Positions 28,456 through 37,651 are shown, counted from the first letter of the stretch. The stretch is 64,000 bases of DNA from Nitrospira sp. ND1 (GCF_900170025.1 NZ_FWEX01000006.1:838795-902794), one strand, 5' to 3'. Numbers and translations: made by a program. The notes: a model not told the origin generated them from the letters alone.

Positions 28456-29487
28456 ATGGCTTCATCCTGTCGCACATTTTTGGCGCTGACGCTACTCCTC
28501 GGGGCGCTGACGTTTTTGCAGTGGGCCACCGGAACCGCGGAGGCCGCCGAGAAACTTGTCGTCTATTCGGGTCGCGCAGAACGGCTCATTAAGCCGGTGC
28601 TGGATGAATTTCAGGCCAAGAGTGGCATCCAAATCGAATTGCTGTCGTCGGGCACCACCGAGTTGGTCAACCGCTTACAAGCCGAAGGCGACCATACCCC
28701 GGCCGACGTCTTCCTGACGAACGATGCCGGGAGCCTCGAGCATGCCCGGGAACTCAAACTCCTCCGGCCCATGAATATGCGCGAAGTTGAACGAGCCATC
28801 CCGTCGCAATTCCGCGCGGCCGACAACAGCTGGATCGGACTCTCAGGCCGCTTCTGGATCGTCGTCTACAACACCAATCTCGTCAAACCCGATCAGATCA
28901 AATCACTGTTCGACCTCGCCCAGCCGCAATGGAAAGACAAAATCGCCGTTCCCAATTCCGGTAGCGAATATCTTCAGGCCGGCGTTTCAGTAATCAAAGC
29001 CACCTTCGGAGACGAACGGACGAAGCAGTTTCTGCAAGGACTCAAGGCCAATGCGGACACGCAGGTATACCAAAAGAGTTCGCAGATTGTGGACGCCGTC
29101 GCGAAGGGGCAGGTCGCGGCAGGCATTGTGAACCACTACTATATCTATCGGCACCTTGCCACGCAGCCCACCGCTCCGATCGCCGCGGTCATGACCGATC
29201 AGCAGGAAGGCGGTATGGGCGCCATCATGAACGTGACCGGAATCGGGGTCACCCGCGCGTCCAAACACGTTGAAAGTGCCAAACTCCTGATCGAATTCCT
29301 GGTTGCCCAGGCCGGGCAAAAAATGTTCGCGGATCTGGACAAGGAATACCCTCTCCATCCGGACGTGAAAGCCGATCCGACACTCATCGACCGGCGCACG
29401 TTCCGTGCGGCGCAAGTCCCCCTGGCTCGACTGGCCGAATTACGCGAGGCCACCCTCACGCTGATCGAACAGGTCGGCCTTCGCTAA
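28456..29487 (+). CDS. fbpA: Fe(III) ABC transporter, periplasmic binding protein
   Basis: 343 residues. The signal peptide (MASSCRTFLALTLLLGALTF, cut near TAEAA) precedes EKLVVYSGRAERLIKPVLDE, the usual FbpA/FutA mature start. The paired tyrosines that bind iron are in IVNHYYIYRHLA. GGAGG eight bases before ATG 28456 fixes the start; the longer open frame overlaps the fur stop. It is the first gene of an iron-import operon directly after fur. Confidence 0.93.
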   Translation: MASSCRTFLALTLLLGALTFLQWATGTAEAAEKLVVYSGRAERLIKPVLDEFQAKSGIQIELLSSGTTELVNRLQAEGDHTPADVFLTNDAGSLEHARELKLLRPMNMREVERAIPSQFRAADNSWIGLSGRFWIVVYNTNLVKPDQIKSLFDLAQPQWKDKIAVPNSGSEYLQAGVSVIKATFGDERTKQFLQGLKANADTQVYQKSSQIVDAVAKGQVAAGIVNHYYIYRHLATQPTAPIAAVMTDQQEGGMGAIMNVTGIGVTRASKHVESAKLLIEFLVAQAGQKMFADLDKEYPLHPDVKADPTLIDRRTFRAAQVPLARLAELREATLTLIEQVGLR

Positions 29488-29505
29488 GCCCTTGTGTAGC
29501 CGCGC

Positions 29506-31110
29506 ATGCTTACCGCCACAAGAGCTCACGCCCCCTCTTCGCTGCAATGGATCAGCCTGATCACTGCCGCATTTCTGGTTCTCCCCACCTGCTACATCAT
29601 CTATGTGGCGCTCACCGCCGCACCGACCGTGTGGAGCCGTCTCTGGTCGACGCGCATTCCCGAACTTCTCTGGAACACCCTCTCGCTGGCCACCGGCGTC
29701 GCTTTGACCACACTGCTGCTGGGCGTCTCCCTCGCCTGGATCACCGTTCGGTACGAATTTCCTGGTCGCCGGGTCTGGGAATGGGCACTCGCCTTACCCC
29801 TCGCCATGCCGACCTATGTGCTGGCCTATGTGTATGCCCATCTTCTGGGAATGGGCGGCCCGGTGGAACAAGGGTGGCAGACGCTCATGGGGTCCGACGC
29901 GCGACTGCTCTCCCCTCAAAGCTTTGTCGGCGTCACACTGATCATGGCCCTCGACACGTTTCCGTTTGTGTACCTGCTGGTCCGAGGAGCACTGCTGAAT
30001 CTGAATATCTCCTTCGAGGAAGTGGCACGCGTCTGCGGCGTTTCTCCTTGGAGCACACTCTGGCGCGTCACGCTCCCGCTCATCCGCCCCGCCATTGCCG
30101 CAGGACTAGCGCTCGTGATTTTGTATGTGATCTCGGACTTCGGGGCGGTCTCTCTGCTCCGCTACCAGACACTCACGTATGCGGTCTATCAACAGATGAC
30201 CAGCCGCTACGACCATACGTCCGCCAGCATTCTCAGCCTGCTCCTCGTCGTGATGGCAATCATCTTCCTGGTCACGGAACGATGGTTTCGCCAGCGGAGT
30301 CGCTTCTACCAAACATCCGGCCGCTATCGACAAGCGACCCGGCACCACGCCGGCCCCGCTGGAACGGCACTCATCACCGGGTACGTCGTACTCGTGTTCG
30401 GAGCCGCATTCGGGATTCCGGCTGTCATGTTGATCCAGTGGAGTATCGAAGCGATTGCACAGGGCGCCCTGGATGCGCGTTTTTTCGGCTTCATCTGGAA
30501 CAGCAGCTTCCTGTCGGCACTGGCAGCCTGTGGGGCCGTGATCATCGGACTTCCGCTGGCCTACCTCGCCAGCCGCCGTCCTTCGCGACTCAATCTCGCC
30601 TGCCTCCAAGCCGCCTATGCCGGCTATGCCTTGCCCGGTCCTGTCGCCGCCCTCGCGGTCCTTGTGCTCTTTACGCACTTCGTGCCGGTCTTGTACGGTA
30701 CCGTCGCGGTGTTGCTCGTTGCCTACATCCTGCATTTTCTCCCGGTCGGCCTGCAGTCGATGGAGCCGGCTCTCCAACAAGTCACCCCCAATGTGGAAGA
30801 GGTGGCACGCACCCTGGGCTGCACGACTCGCCGGACCCTCCGGCGCGTGACCCTTCCGCTCATTCGTAACGGTTTTATTGCGGCCTGGGTCCTGATGTTC
30901 CTCCAGACCATGAAGGAACTTCCAGCCACATTGCTGCTGCGGCCGGTAGGATTTGATACACTGGCGATTCGTGTATGGCTCGAAGCCAGCGAGGAGTATT
31001 ATCAGCTGGCGGCGCCCGCCGCATTGCTGATCGTGCTCCTGAGCCTGCCGGCCTTGCTGCTACTGGTATCCAAGGATTGGCGCGGACGTGACCAAGAGGT
31101 CGTTAGTTGA
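29506..31110 (+). CDS. fbpB: Fe(III) ABC transporter permease
   Basis: 534 residues with about twelve membrane segments in two homologous halves, the arrangement of FbpB/SfuB-type fused permeases. Each half carries an ATPase-coupling EAA loop: EEVARVCGVSPWSTLWRVTL in the first, EEVARTLGCTTRRTLRRVTL in the second. It lies 18 bases after the binding-protein gene and its stop overlaps the start of the ATPase gene, indicating translational coupling. Confidence 0.95.
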   Translation: MLTATRAHAPSSLQWISLITAAFLVLPTCYIIYVALTAAPTVWSRLWSTRIPELLWNTLSLATGVALTTLLLGVSLAWITVRYEFPGRRVWEWALALPLAMPTYVLAYVYAHLLGMGGPVEQGWQTLMGSDARLLSPQSFVGVTLIMALDTFPFVYLLVRGALLNLNISFEEVARVCGVSPWSTLWRVTLPLIRPAIAAGLALVILYVISDFGAVSLLRYQTLTYAVYQQMTSRYDHTSASILSLLLVVMAIIFLVTERWFRQRSRFYQTSGRYRQATRHHAGPAGTALITGYVVLVFGAAFGIPAVMLIQWSIEAIAQGALDARFFGFIWNSSFLSALAACGAVIIGLPLAYLASRRPSRLNLACLQAAYAGYALPGPVAALAVLVLFTHFVPVLYGTVAVLLVAYILHFLPVGLQSMEPALQQVTPNVEEVARTLGCTTRRTLRRVTLPLIRNGFIAAWVLMFLQTMKELPATLLLRPVGFDTLAIRVWLEASEEYYQLAAPAALLIVLLSLPALLLLVSKDWRGRDQEVVS

Positions 31111-32285
31111 ATCCCGTGAACAACTCAGACATCCGCGAGCACCGGGCACAGGGTGCATCTACGATGCCTGACGCCATGGATCTCGCCGCCGAACAGTCTC
31201 CCGTCCTTGAACTACGCGGGATCTCCTGCGCCTACGAGCCCAATCGTCCTGCTGTCGAACAGATCACGCTCACGGTCCACCAGGGCGAAATTCTCTGTCT
31301 CCTGGGGCCATCCGGGTGCGGAAAAACCACCATTCTCCGCGCGATTGCAGGATTCGAGCGGGTAACCGACGGGAGCATTTCTCTGTCCGGCCGGCTCGTG
31401 TCATCGCGCGACGTGATGGTGCCGACTGAACAGCGGCACATCGGCATGGTCTTTCAAGAATACGCGCTGTTTCCACATCTGCGCGTGGAGAAAAATATCG
31501 CCTTCGGTCTCAGCCACCTCTCCCGCCCACAGCAGAAGGCCATCGTCGATGACCTCCTCACCCTCACCGGCTTGCGCGGACTGGAACAGCGGTATCCGCA
31601 TGAGCTCTCAGGGGGACAACAGCAACGCGTCGCGCTCGCCCGCGCCCTCGCCCTGCGCCCGGTGTTGTTGCTGCTCGACGAACCGTTCAGCAATCTCGAC
31701 CCCGACATGGCGAGCCGTATGCGACAAGATCTCCACGCCCTGCTTCGACAGACCAAGACCACGGCCATCCTTGTCACTCATGACCACGACGAAGCGTTTT
31801 CCATGGCCGACCGTGTCGCAGTCCTGAACCGGGGTCGACTGGAGCAATTCGATACCCCTGAAGCGATTTACCACGTCCCCACCACTCCCTTTGTAGCCGA
31901 CTTCGTCGGACAGGCAGATTTTATCTCCGGGGTCGTGGCCAATGATCTGGTGACCACCGAGATCGGGGAATTCCCCAACACGCAGCATCTCGCGACTGGA
32001 ACCAGCGTGGTCGTGATGATTCGCCCCGACGACATTCATATCGTCCCGACCAAAGGCGCAGATGCCCATATTCTGGCAAGGCAATTCAAAGGCTCCGAAA
32101 ATGTGTACACGATTCAGCTCCCCTCCGGACAGATCGTCCACAGCAGCGAATCGTCTCTGAGTATTTATCAGGTTGGCACGGCGATTGCGCTTCGAGTGGT
32201 AGCAACCCATACCGTCCTCTTCCCACAACCACCCGAATCGTCAGGAAAAAATGAACCAGGACACGGCAACGCCCCACCCCCGTAA
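31107..32285 (+). CDS. fbpC: Fe(III) ABC transporter ATPase
   Basis: 392 residues. Walker A GPSGCGKTT, signature LSGGQQQRVALARAL and Walker B LLLLDEPFSNLD are intact, and a C-terminal TOBE-like domain (about 290-380) is present. The TTG at 31107 has AGAGGT six bases upstream and overlaps the permease stop; an ATG at 31164 is the other candidate and would drop 19 residues not needed by the domain. It energises the FbpB permease. Confidence 0.94.
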   Translation: MNPVNNSDIREHRAQGASTMPDAMDLAAEQSPVLELRGISCAYEPNRPAVEQITLTVHQGEILCLLGPSGCGKTTILRAIAGFERVTDGSISLSGRLVSSRDVMVPTEQRHIGMVFQEYALFPHLRVEKNIAFGLSHLSRPQQKAIVDDLLTLTGLRGLEQRYPHELSGGQQQRVALARALALRPVLLLLDEPFSNLDPDMASRMRQDLHALLRQTKTTAILVTHDHDEAFSMADRVAVLNRGRLEQFDTPEAIYHVPTTPFVADFVGQADFISGVVANDLVTTEIGEFPNTQHLATGTSVVVMIRPDDIHIVPTKGADAHILARQFKGSENVYTIQLPSGQIVHSSESSLSIYQVGTAIALRVVATHTVLFPQPPESSGKNEPGHGNAPPP

Positions 32286-32371
32286 AACCGGACTCAATCC
32301 AGGCCTCCATGCCGAGAGCAGGGCGGGGGTGCCCCCTTAGACAACCAACACGAGAGGCGGAGGATCGACGA

Positions 32372-32803
32372 ATGGATCTGCTGAAGAATGCGGTAGAATA
32401 TGGAATTATTGGCATGCTGATAGCGCTCAGCATCTGGTCGGTGGCAGTGGCGGTCGAGCGGTGGCTCTACTATCGACGCGTGGACCTGTCCCAATTCACG
32501 GACATTCAAACATTTGAAATGGCGCTGACCAAACGCCTGGTCATTATAGGCACGGTGGCCGCCAATGCCCCTTACATCGGATTGCTGGGGACCGTCCTCG
32601 GTATTATGATGACCTTCCATACGATGGGAACCTCAGGCACGATGGCCGTGAATACCATTATGATCGGCTTAAGCCTGGCCCTGAAGGCAACGGCTGTCGG
32701 CCTGCTCGTCGCCATCCCCTGCGTCGTGATGAACAATATTCTCCGGCGGCGGGTCACCGAACTGCTGACGATCTATAAGGTGCAACATGGAACGCGAGGT
32801 TAA
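32372..32803 (+). CDS. exbB: ExbB/TolQ-type proton channel subunit
   Basis: 143 residues, shorter than most ExbB proteins. A membrane helix at the N terminus is GIIGMLIALSIWSVAVAVER. The conserved cytoplasm-proximal segment reads APYIGLLGTVLGIMMTFHTM, and IMIGLSLALKATAVGLLVAI forms the proton-pathway helices with the typical Ala-Thr pair. GGCGGAGGA precedes the ATG. It overlaps the exbD start by 17 bases. It drives TonB. Confidence 0.93.
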   Translation: MDLLKNAVEYGIIGMLIALSIWSVAVAVERWLYYRRVDLSQFTDIQTFEMALTKRLVIIGTVAANAPYIGLLGTVLGIMMTFHTMGTSGTMAVNTIMIGLSLALKATAVGLLVAIPCVVMNNILRRRVTELLTIYKVQHGTRG

Positions 32804-33161
32804 TCAAATCAACGTCATTCCGCTGGTCGACGTGATGCTCGTGCTGCTCGTCATCGTCCTCACCACCGCCACCTTCATCAGCACCGGCCAGATCCCTGTG
32901 AATCTCGCCAAGGCCAAAGAGGCCGGAGATCATAAAGATGTCCCCGTCGTGGTGACCTTAACCGCGAACGGCGACCTGTTCCTCAACGACCGCCCCGTCC
33001 CACCGGACGGCCTCAAGACTGTCATGCTCGCGCACCCACGCGAATCGCTGGTGGTCGTACGAGCCGACAAAGTCACATTACTGGAACGGTTTGTCTCAGT
33101 GGTGGACGAAATACGAGGTCTTGGATTTCAGTCCGTCAGTCTGGAGGTGGTACGGCTGTGA
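32787..33161 (+). CDS. exbD: ExbD/TolR-type proton channel subunit
   Basis: 124 residues. The single membrane helix begins VIPLVDVMLVLLVIVLTTAT and contains the essential aspartate of ExbD. The periplasmic domain has ANGDLFLNDRPVPPDGLKTV. It starts inside the exbB end and its stop overlaps the tonB start, so the three are translated together. Confidence 0.94.
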   Translation: MEREVNQINVIPLVDVMLVLLVIVLTTATFISTGQIPVNLAKAKEAGDHKDVPVVVTLTANGDLFLNDRPVPPDGLKTVMLAHPRESLVVVRADKVTLLERFVSVVDEIRGLGFQSVSLEVVRL

Positions 33162-34117
33162 CGTCCCGCCAGCCCGGCATATCGGACCCCTTCATCCGCT
33201 TCCATGCAAGCGGATGGATCATCTCGCTCTGCCTGCACGGCAGCGCCATTCTCCTGGCCGGACTCCTCGTCGCCAAAATCGGCCTGGCTCCTCCATCTTC
33301 ATCCTTTCAATGGGATGTCACGGTCGTCGGCTCTCAACCTCCGGCGACGCCTGCCCAGGTCGCACCCGGTACGCAACCACCTGCTACAGCGGTTATCCGA
33401 CCGGCTCAACGTAACGCTCCAGCGGCGGCCCTGCGTCCCACACCTTCTCAGGCAGCGCTCCCGACCATACCGGCAACTACCTCAAGCTCTTCGGCAACGG
33501 TCGAGCGCAACACCATCGAAGCAGCCCTCACCCCGGCTCACCAGGCTCCCGCACAACTGCTTGAACGCGCTCCTGTGGTGTCTCCTCCCGAACCTCACGA
33601 AACGAAGGATGAACTTCAAACTTCCCTGCACACGACATCGGCACCGGTCGAGGCCCCCCCTGATCCCCGCTCACTGCCCCAGATGGCGAATCCGCCGCAT
33701 GCAGACGCTCCTCTCGCCCCAGAAATGTCAGGACCGACATCACAACCGCCCTCTGAGCTCGCCACCTCTCCGGCTCAAACGGCATCGCTCGTTCCCTCGA
33801 GCAGTACGACTCAGGCTTTACGAAAACCGGATTATGGCTGGCTCGCAGGGCCTTTGCTCCAGCGGATTGAAGCACTCAAACAATATCCCGCCACGGCGAG
33901 GCTGCATCGCCTGGAAGGTCGGGTGATTGTACGGATCGTGATTCAGCAAGACGGACACATTACATCGGCCACCGTCGCAAGAAGCTCAGGGCACGATGTG
34001 CTCGATCAAGCCGCACTGGAAACCATTCGGCAGGCCTCACCGCTCACCTTGTCCCAGCCGCTCGAAAAATCCTCGGTCACGATGCAAATACCGCTCGGCT
34101 ACTACCTGGATCGATAA
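33158..34117 (+). CDS. tonB: TonB energy transducer
   Basis: 319 residues. An N-terminal anchor helix WIISLCLHGSAILLAGLLVA with the functionally important His is followed by a long Pro/Ala-rich periplasm-spanning region (about 55-230) and a C-terminal TonB domain: RIEALKQYPATARLHRLEGR, VIVRIVIQQDGHITSATVA, SSGHDVLDQAALETIRQASP. GTG start with GGAGGTGG upstream. Joined to fbpABC and exbBD, it would power outer-membrane receptors feeding the importer; no such receptor is in the window. Confidence 0.93.
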   Translation: MTSRQPGISDPFIRFHASGWIISLCLHGSAILLAGLLVAKIGLAPPSSSFQWDVTVVGSQPPATPAQVAPGTQPPATAVIRPAQRNAPAAALRPTPSQAALPTIPATTSSSSATVERNTIEAALTPAHQAPAQLLERAPVVSPPEPHETKDELQTSLHTTSAPVEAPPDPRSLPQMANPPHADAPLAPEMSGPTSQPPSELATSPAQTASLVPSSSTTQALRKPDYGWLAGPLLQRIEALKQYPATARLHRLEGRVIVRIVIQQDGHITSATVARSSGHDVLDQAALETIRQASPLTLSQPLEKSSVTMQIPLGYYLDR

Positions 34118-34126
34118 GCTGCAGAG

Positions 34127-34423
34127 TTATCCCTGGCAGGGTTGCTGTTCCCAGCCTCGCAAGACCGCCTGCTTGTCGAACGTCAAGACATAGGCCCGGC
34201 AGCCGCCTCCCCGCACTTGACCACCGAAGCCTGCCGTTCCGCTGCCGCGTTCGAAATAGGTCCAGATTTCTCCCCCGCCGGTAGCCGCTTGTGTCTTATG
34301 CGGTGATCCATATCGCTTCCCGACCATCTCTTGCGTCGCCTCGTTGACCGCATCGTGAAAATATTTGGAACTACCGCTGCATGCGCTCAATACGAGCAGG
34401 CCGACTACTATCCCTGCGCGCAT
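34127..34423 (-). CDS. Small hypothetical lipoprotein
   Basis: 98 residues from ATG 34423: signal MRAGIVVGLLVLSAC with the lipobox LSAC, then a basic/glycine-rich mature part (GGGEIWTYFERGSGTAG) with two cysteines. The frame is open to an ATG at 34498 that overlaps the apbE stop, so a longer, translationally coupled form with a 25-residue N extension is possible. It follows apbE and is probably in its operon. Function unknown. Confidence 0.7.
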   Translation of the reverse strand: MRAGIVVGLLVLSACSGSSKYFHDAVNEATQEMVGKRYGSPHKTQAATGGGEIWTYFERGSGTAGFGGQVRGGGCRAYVLTFDKQAVLRGWEQQPCQG

Positions 34424-34481
34424 ACCTTCCCAGCGCCGACCAGGGGCCAAGCCCCATCCGGAACGTCCGCCTTGGATGGAA

Positions 34482-35507
34482 TTACTCGATGCCATCATTC
34501 ATCCTCACCCTCCCCTTGAGATACGAAGAAACCCAGACTTTGCCGTCGCGATCTACGATCATCGCACCGACCCCCGGCAACCGCTCAACCAAGGCCAGTC
34601 CTCGCTCACGTCCCATCACAAAGATGCCGGTATCCAGGCCATCTGCGGTCAGTCCGTCGCGGGCGACCACGGTCACGCTTTGGCAGTCACGAGCCGGTTG
34701 CAAAGTGATCGGATCGAGAATGTGGTGATAGCGCACTCCATCCCGCTCGAAGTACCGCTCATAGTCACCGGCCGTCGAAATCGCCTCATCCTGAAGCTCA
34801 ATAAAAGCCAGCACAGCCTCTTCATGCCTCGGATGCCGGACGCCGAAGGGAAATTTCATGCCGCCCGGCAGTCTGCCGAAGGTCCTGATATCCCCCGAGA
34901 GGGCCACGACCCCTGCAGTGGCTCCGGCCGCCTGCATGGCTGCGACAGCCATATCCGCGGCAAAGCCTTTGCCGATCCCGCCCACATCTACCCGCATTCC
35001 CGGCTTGGCCAAATAGACCGTCCTCTCTGCGACATTCAGATGTAGCGAACGCAACTCCGTCAGCGGGCGAACCGCCTGCAAGACCGCATCGGATGGAATG
35101 TGCTGCCGATCGAGAACACTCCAGGCCTCAACCGCCGGGCCGACGAGAATATTAAACCCTCCTTCCGTCAGCCGAGCCATTTCGAGCGAGGCCTCCAGCA
35201 CCTTCATCGTGTCGCGGCTGAGCATGACGGCGTCCCTGCCAGCGGCAGCATTCACCTGCGAGAGTTCGCTGGTCGCAATCCAGGTACTGAGCAACTCTTC
35301 CAAGCGATGAATCTCCTGAAATCCAGCCGATGCCGCATCCTGCGCCCGCCGACGATCAGACGCCACCGACGTAATGGTCACGAGCGTACCCATCTGCATC
35401 TGCGTTCGCTTCACGACGGCAGGAGCGGATTCAGACCTTGTAGTCGCACATCCGGACGAGAACAAGAGCAGGAAGATCCCGCTCATGACTGCAAAACGAT
35501 ATCCCAT
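34482..35507 (-). CDS. apbE: FAD:protein FMN transferase ApbE
   Basis: 341 residues, exported: signal VMSGIFLLLFSSGC predicts a lipoprotein. ApbE attaches FMN through a phosphodiester to Thr/Ser of exported flavoproteins. Family features are MGTLVTIT near the start of the mature domain, FNILVGPAVEAW, the glycine-rich VDVGGIGKGFAAD and the late STAGDYERYFERDGVRYHHI with LDPITLQP. The ATG follows GAGGTGGAG; a longer frame to 35639 reads as noise. It is divergent from the FMN-binding protein operon at 36-39 kb, whose product carries the target motif, so the pair is likely functional. Confidence 0.95.
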   Translation of the reverse strand: MGYRFAVMSGIFLLLFSSGCATTRSESAPAVVKRTQMQMGTLVTITSVASDRRRAQDAASAGFQEIHRLEELLSTWIATSELSQVNAAAGRDAVMLSRDTMKVLEASLEMARLTEGGFNILVGPAVEAWSVLDRQHIPSDAVLQAVRPLTELRSLHLNVAERTVYLAKPGMRVDVGGIGKGFAADMAVAAMQAAGATAGVVALSGDIRTFGRLPGGMKFPFGVRHPRHEEAVLAFIELQDEAISTAGDYERYFERDGVRYHHILDPITLQPARDCQSVTVVARDGLTADGLDTGIFVMGRERGLALVERLPGVGAMIVDRDGKVWVSSYLKGRVRMNDGIE

Positions 35508-35796
35508 CTCCACCTCACCACCTCCGACGAATATGACAAACAGGCTGCGCTTAACACTCAATAGATCACACAACTTCATTGGCGCAGCCCGGCGCTGATT
35601 TACGCGCACACGCGTCCATCTTCTGCGGGACGCCTGCAAAATGCAAATGTCGCCCGTCGCGCCGACCGGCAGGCAAACACTCCTTTCCCGTACCCCACTC
35701 TATCCGACACAATCACCTGTGGCAGGCGCGCAGCGCACACAAAAAAGCGGCCAACTTTTAATTGGTCGCCAGACTTGACATTCCTCCGCTGATCGG
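35508..35796. other. Divergent intergenic region left of the Fur box
   Basis: About 290 bases between apbE and the promoter. On the minus strand 35744-35770 forms a near-perfect hairpin (GCGACCAA with TTGGCCGC, one mismatch) followed by six T, terminator-like and directed toward apbE. Its role is unclear; it could be an attenuator or chance. Confidence 0.35.
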
Positions 35797-35804
35797 GATA
35801 TTAA
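35775..35804 (+). promoter_or_regulatory. Sigma-70-type promoter overlapped by a Fur site
   Basis: The -35 is TTGACA at 35775-35780. After 17-18 bases comes ATATTA or TATTAA as -10. The -10 lies inside the Fur-box candidate, so Fur binding would occlude it. It faces the zinc-ribbon peptide and porin genes. Confidence 0.6.
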
Positions 35805-35815
35805 TAATCGTTCTC
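35797..35815. promoter_or_regulatory. Fur box
   Basis: GATATTAATAATCGTTCTC agrees with the classic 19-mer GATAATGATAATCATTATC at 15 of 19 positions. It overlaps a good -10 and lies 30 bases before a start codon. fur itself is 8 kb away in the window. Confidence 0.65.
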
Positions 35816-35844
35816 AATTTCACAAACGAGACCGACCACCCGCT

Positions 35845-36024
35845 ATGACCACAGGAAAAAGTTTGGCATCCCCTACCTGCCAAGACAGTGAGACGCGCTG
35901 CGAGTGCGGACAACTCATTGCCAAAGTCCGTGGGCAAGGCCTTGAGCTCAAATGCAAACGCTGTAAGCGCATCGTCGTCATCCCATTCACCTCAATCGAA
36001 GGCTGGGGCACCGTCACAGCATGA
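35845..36024 (+). CDS. Com-like zinc-ribbon small protein, 59 aa
   Basis: A short gene that ordinary length cut-offs miss. The product has two cysteine pairs, RCECGQLIAKV and LKCKRCKRIVVI, the layout of the Mu-type Com zinc-binding family (CxC/CxxC knuckles about 17 residues apart). It lies 30 bases downstream of the Fur box and 135 bases before the porin start. Com of phage Mu is an mRNA-binding translational activator; a regulatory or metal-binding role is possible here but unproven. Confidence 0.75.
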   Translation: MTTGKSLASPTCQDSETRCECGQLIAKVRGQGLELKCKRCKRIVVIPFTSIEGWGTVTA

Positions 36025-36158
36025 TTCGATATATGAAAGGAGGCCTCACCACCAGGTACACCCCAGGGCATCGATCATGTACACCTGTTTTCCCTGTAGA
36101 CCAGAGACCTTTGAGTCCCGAGTCCAACCAAACCCTTACTCGCGGATGGAGGATACCC

Positions 36159-37607
36159 ATGAAAATCAGGGCAATCCTCGGGGCTCTCGTCTTAGCCAGT
36201 CTACCGGCAATGCCGGCACTGGCGGAAAACATGACCCCGGAGGACATTAAAAAACTGGTTGATGAAGCAGTCGAGAAGCGGCTTCAGGAACACGAACGAC
36301 GTGAAGGCGGCATGCAACCAGGCCAGAGCGAAGCGGCCGCGTCCCCGCAATATCCTGTCGCGACCGGTCCCATCACCGATATTCGCGTAGGACGACCGGG
36401 TGAGGAAAAGGTTCCATTGGGGTTTGGATCCACCGGATCCGGCAAACTCATTTACGCCAAGCCCTTCTTAAGTGCTCCGAAAGCAACAGTCGGTGGATAT
36501 GCCGATGTCATGTACAACTCGCTGTCCCGTCAAAACCTGGACAACCCTAGCCGCAATTCATTCGGCCAACAGCGGATGGTGCCTTTTATTTATGCGGATA
36601 TTACCGACCATATCAAGTTTGCCACCGAAATCGAGATCGAACGGGGCGGCCAGAATGCTCCGCAGAGCGGCGATGGGTCCATGCAGATCGAGTTCGCTCA
36701 GCTGGACTATTTGATCGACGAAGCCATCAATCTCCGCGCCGGTATTCTGCTGATGCCGGTCGGCAAGTTTAACTTGCTGCACGACTCACCCTTGAACGAT
36801 CTCGTCGATCGGCCGATGGTCTCTCGCATCGTCATCCCCAGCACCTGGTTCGAAGCCGGTGCCGGTATTTACGGAACCCTGTATCCCTCGTCACGCTCGA
36901 AACTGGACTACGAAGTCTATGCCGTCAATGGAATGAGCCAGACGGCCGGCGGCATTACCGACCTTGGGGTGCGAAGCGCGCGGGGCAGCGTCTCTCGTGA
37001 TCGCGACGACAACAAAGCCGTCGTCGGCCGCATCGCCTTCAGCCCGATGCTGGGCATTGAAATCGCCGGCTCCGGCTACCATGGAGCGTACAAGCCGGCC
37101 GCCGGAGCCGTGGGGGCGGGCTACATCGATATGTTCGCATTGGACTGGACGCTCCAAAGAGGCCCATTCGAAATAATCGGAGAGTCCGCGTGGACGAGAA
37201 TCAGCAACAACAATGCGACCGGCGTCGCCAACCGGGTCATTGGACCGGCCGGCATGCAGGGCTACTACGTTCAGGGGAATTATCACTTCATGCCGGAATT
37301 CCTCAAGAAATGGGCGCCCAGCCATTTCACCGACGCCTCTACGTTTACGGCAGTCGTGCGATGGGAACAGGTCAACACGGATACCGACGATCGCACCAAG
37401 CAGAACGCGCTGGGAGGCCAACGGAAGCTTGAGCGCTTGACCCTCGGTCTCAATTTCAGGCCGATTGAAGACACGGTGATCAAATTCGACTGGCAATTCA
37501 ATACCCAGAGGGACGCAAAGGGCCTTGTAGCCGCCGGGGATCTCGGCACTGCAGGCAGCCCGATGAATGGAAACGGATTCTTAATCCAAGCAGCCACGTA
37601 CTTCTAA
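36159..37607 (+). CDS. Outer-membrane beta-barrel porin
   Basis: 482 residues. The signal peptide MKIRAILGALVLASLPAMPA is cut after ALA. A short helical, charged N terminus (MTPEDIKKLVDEAVEKRLQE) resembles the coiled-coil linker of phosphate-selective OprP/OprO-like porins. The rest has amphipathic strands (VGGYADVMYNSL, FATEIEIERGG, RLTLGLNFRPIEDTVIKFDW) ending in aromatic ATYF. GGAGG precedes the ATG. Downstream of the Fur-controlled promoter, it probably serves iron-limited uptake or exposes redox components. The substrate is unknown. Confidence 0.85.
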   Translation: MKIRAILGALVLASLPAMPALAENMTPEDIKKLVDEAVEKRLQEHERREGGMQPGQSEAAASPQYPVATGPITDIRVGRPGEEKVPLGFGSTGSGKLIYAKPFLSAPKATVGGYADVMYNSLSRQNLDNPSRNSFGQQRMVPFIYADITDHIKFATEIEIERGGQNAPQSGDGSMQIEFAQLDYLIDEAINLRAGILLMPVGKFNLLHDSPLNDLVDRPMVSRIVIPSTWFEAGAGIYGTLYPSSRSKLDYEVYAVNGMSQTAGGITDLGVRSARGSVSRDRDDNKAVVGRIAFSPMLGIEIAGSGYHGAYKPAAGAVGAGYIDMFALDWTLQRGPFEIIGESAWTRISNNNATGVANRVIGPAGMQGYYVQGNYHFMPEFLKKWAPSHFTDASTFTAVVRWEQVNTDTDDRTKQNALGGQRKLERLTLGLNFRPIEDTVIKFDWQFNTQRDAKGLVAAGDLGTAGSPMNGNGFLIQAATYF

Positions 37608-37615
37608 CCGGTTCC

Positions 37616-37651
37616 TCGTCCAGGCCGTCCCGATCGGGACGGCCTGGACGA
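37616..37651. terminator. 36-base perfect palindrome after the porin gene
   Basis: Each half is TCGTCCAGGCCGTCCCGA or its exact complement, with no loop bases. It sits 9 bases after the porin stop and 17 bases before the next start. Lacking a T tract, it is more likely an mRNA-stabilising or attenuating hairpin than a full terminator. Confidence 0.5.
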
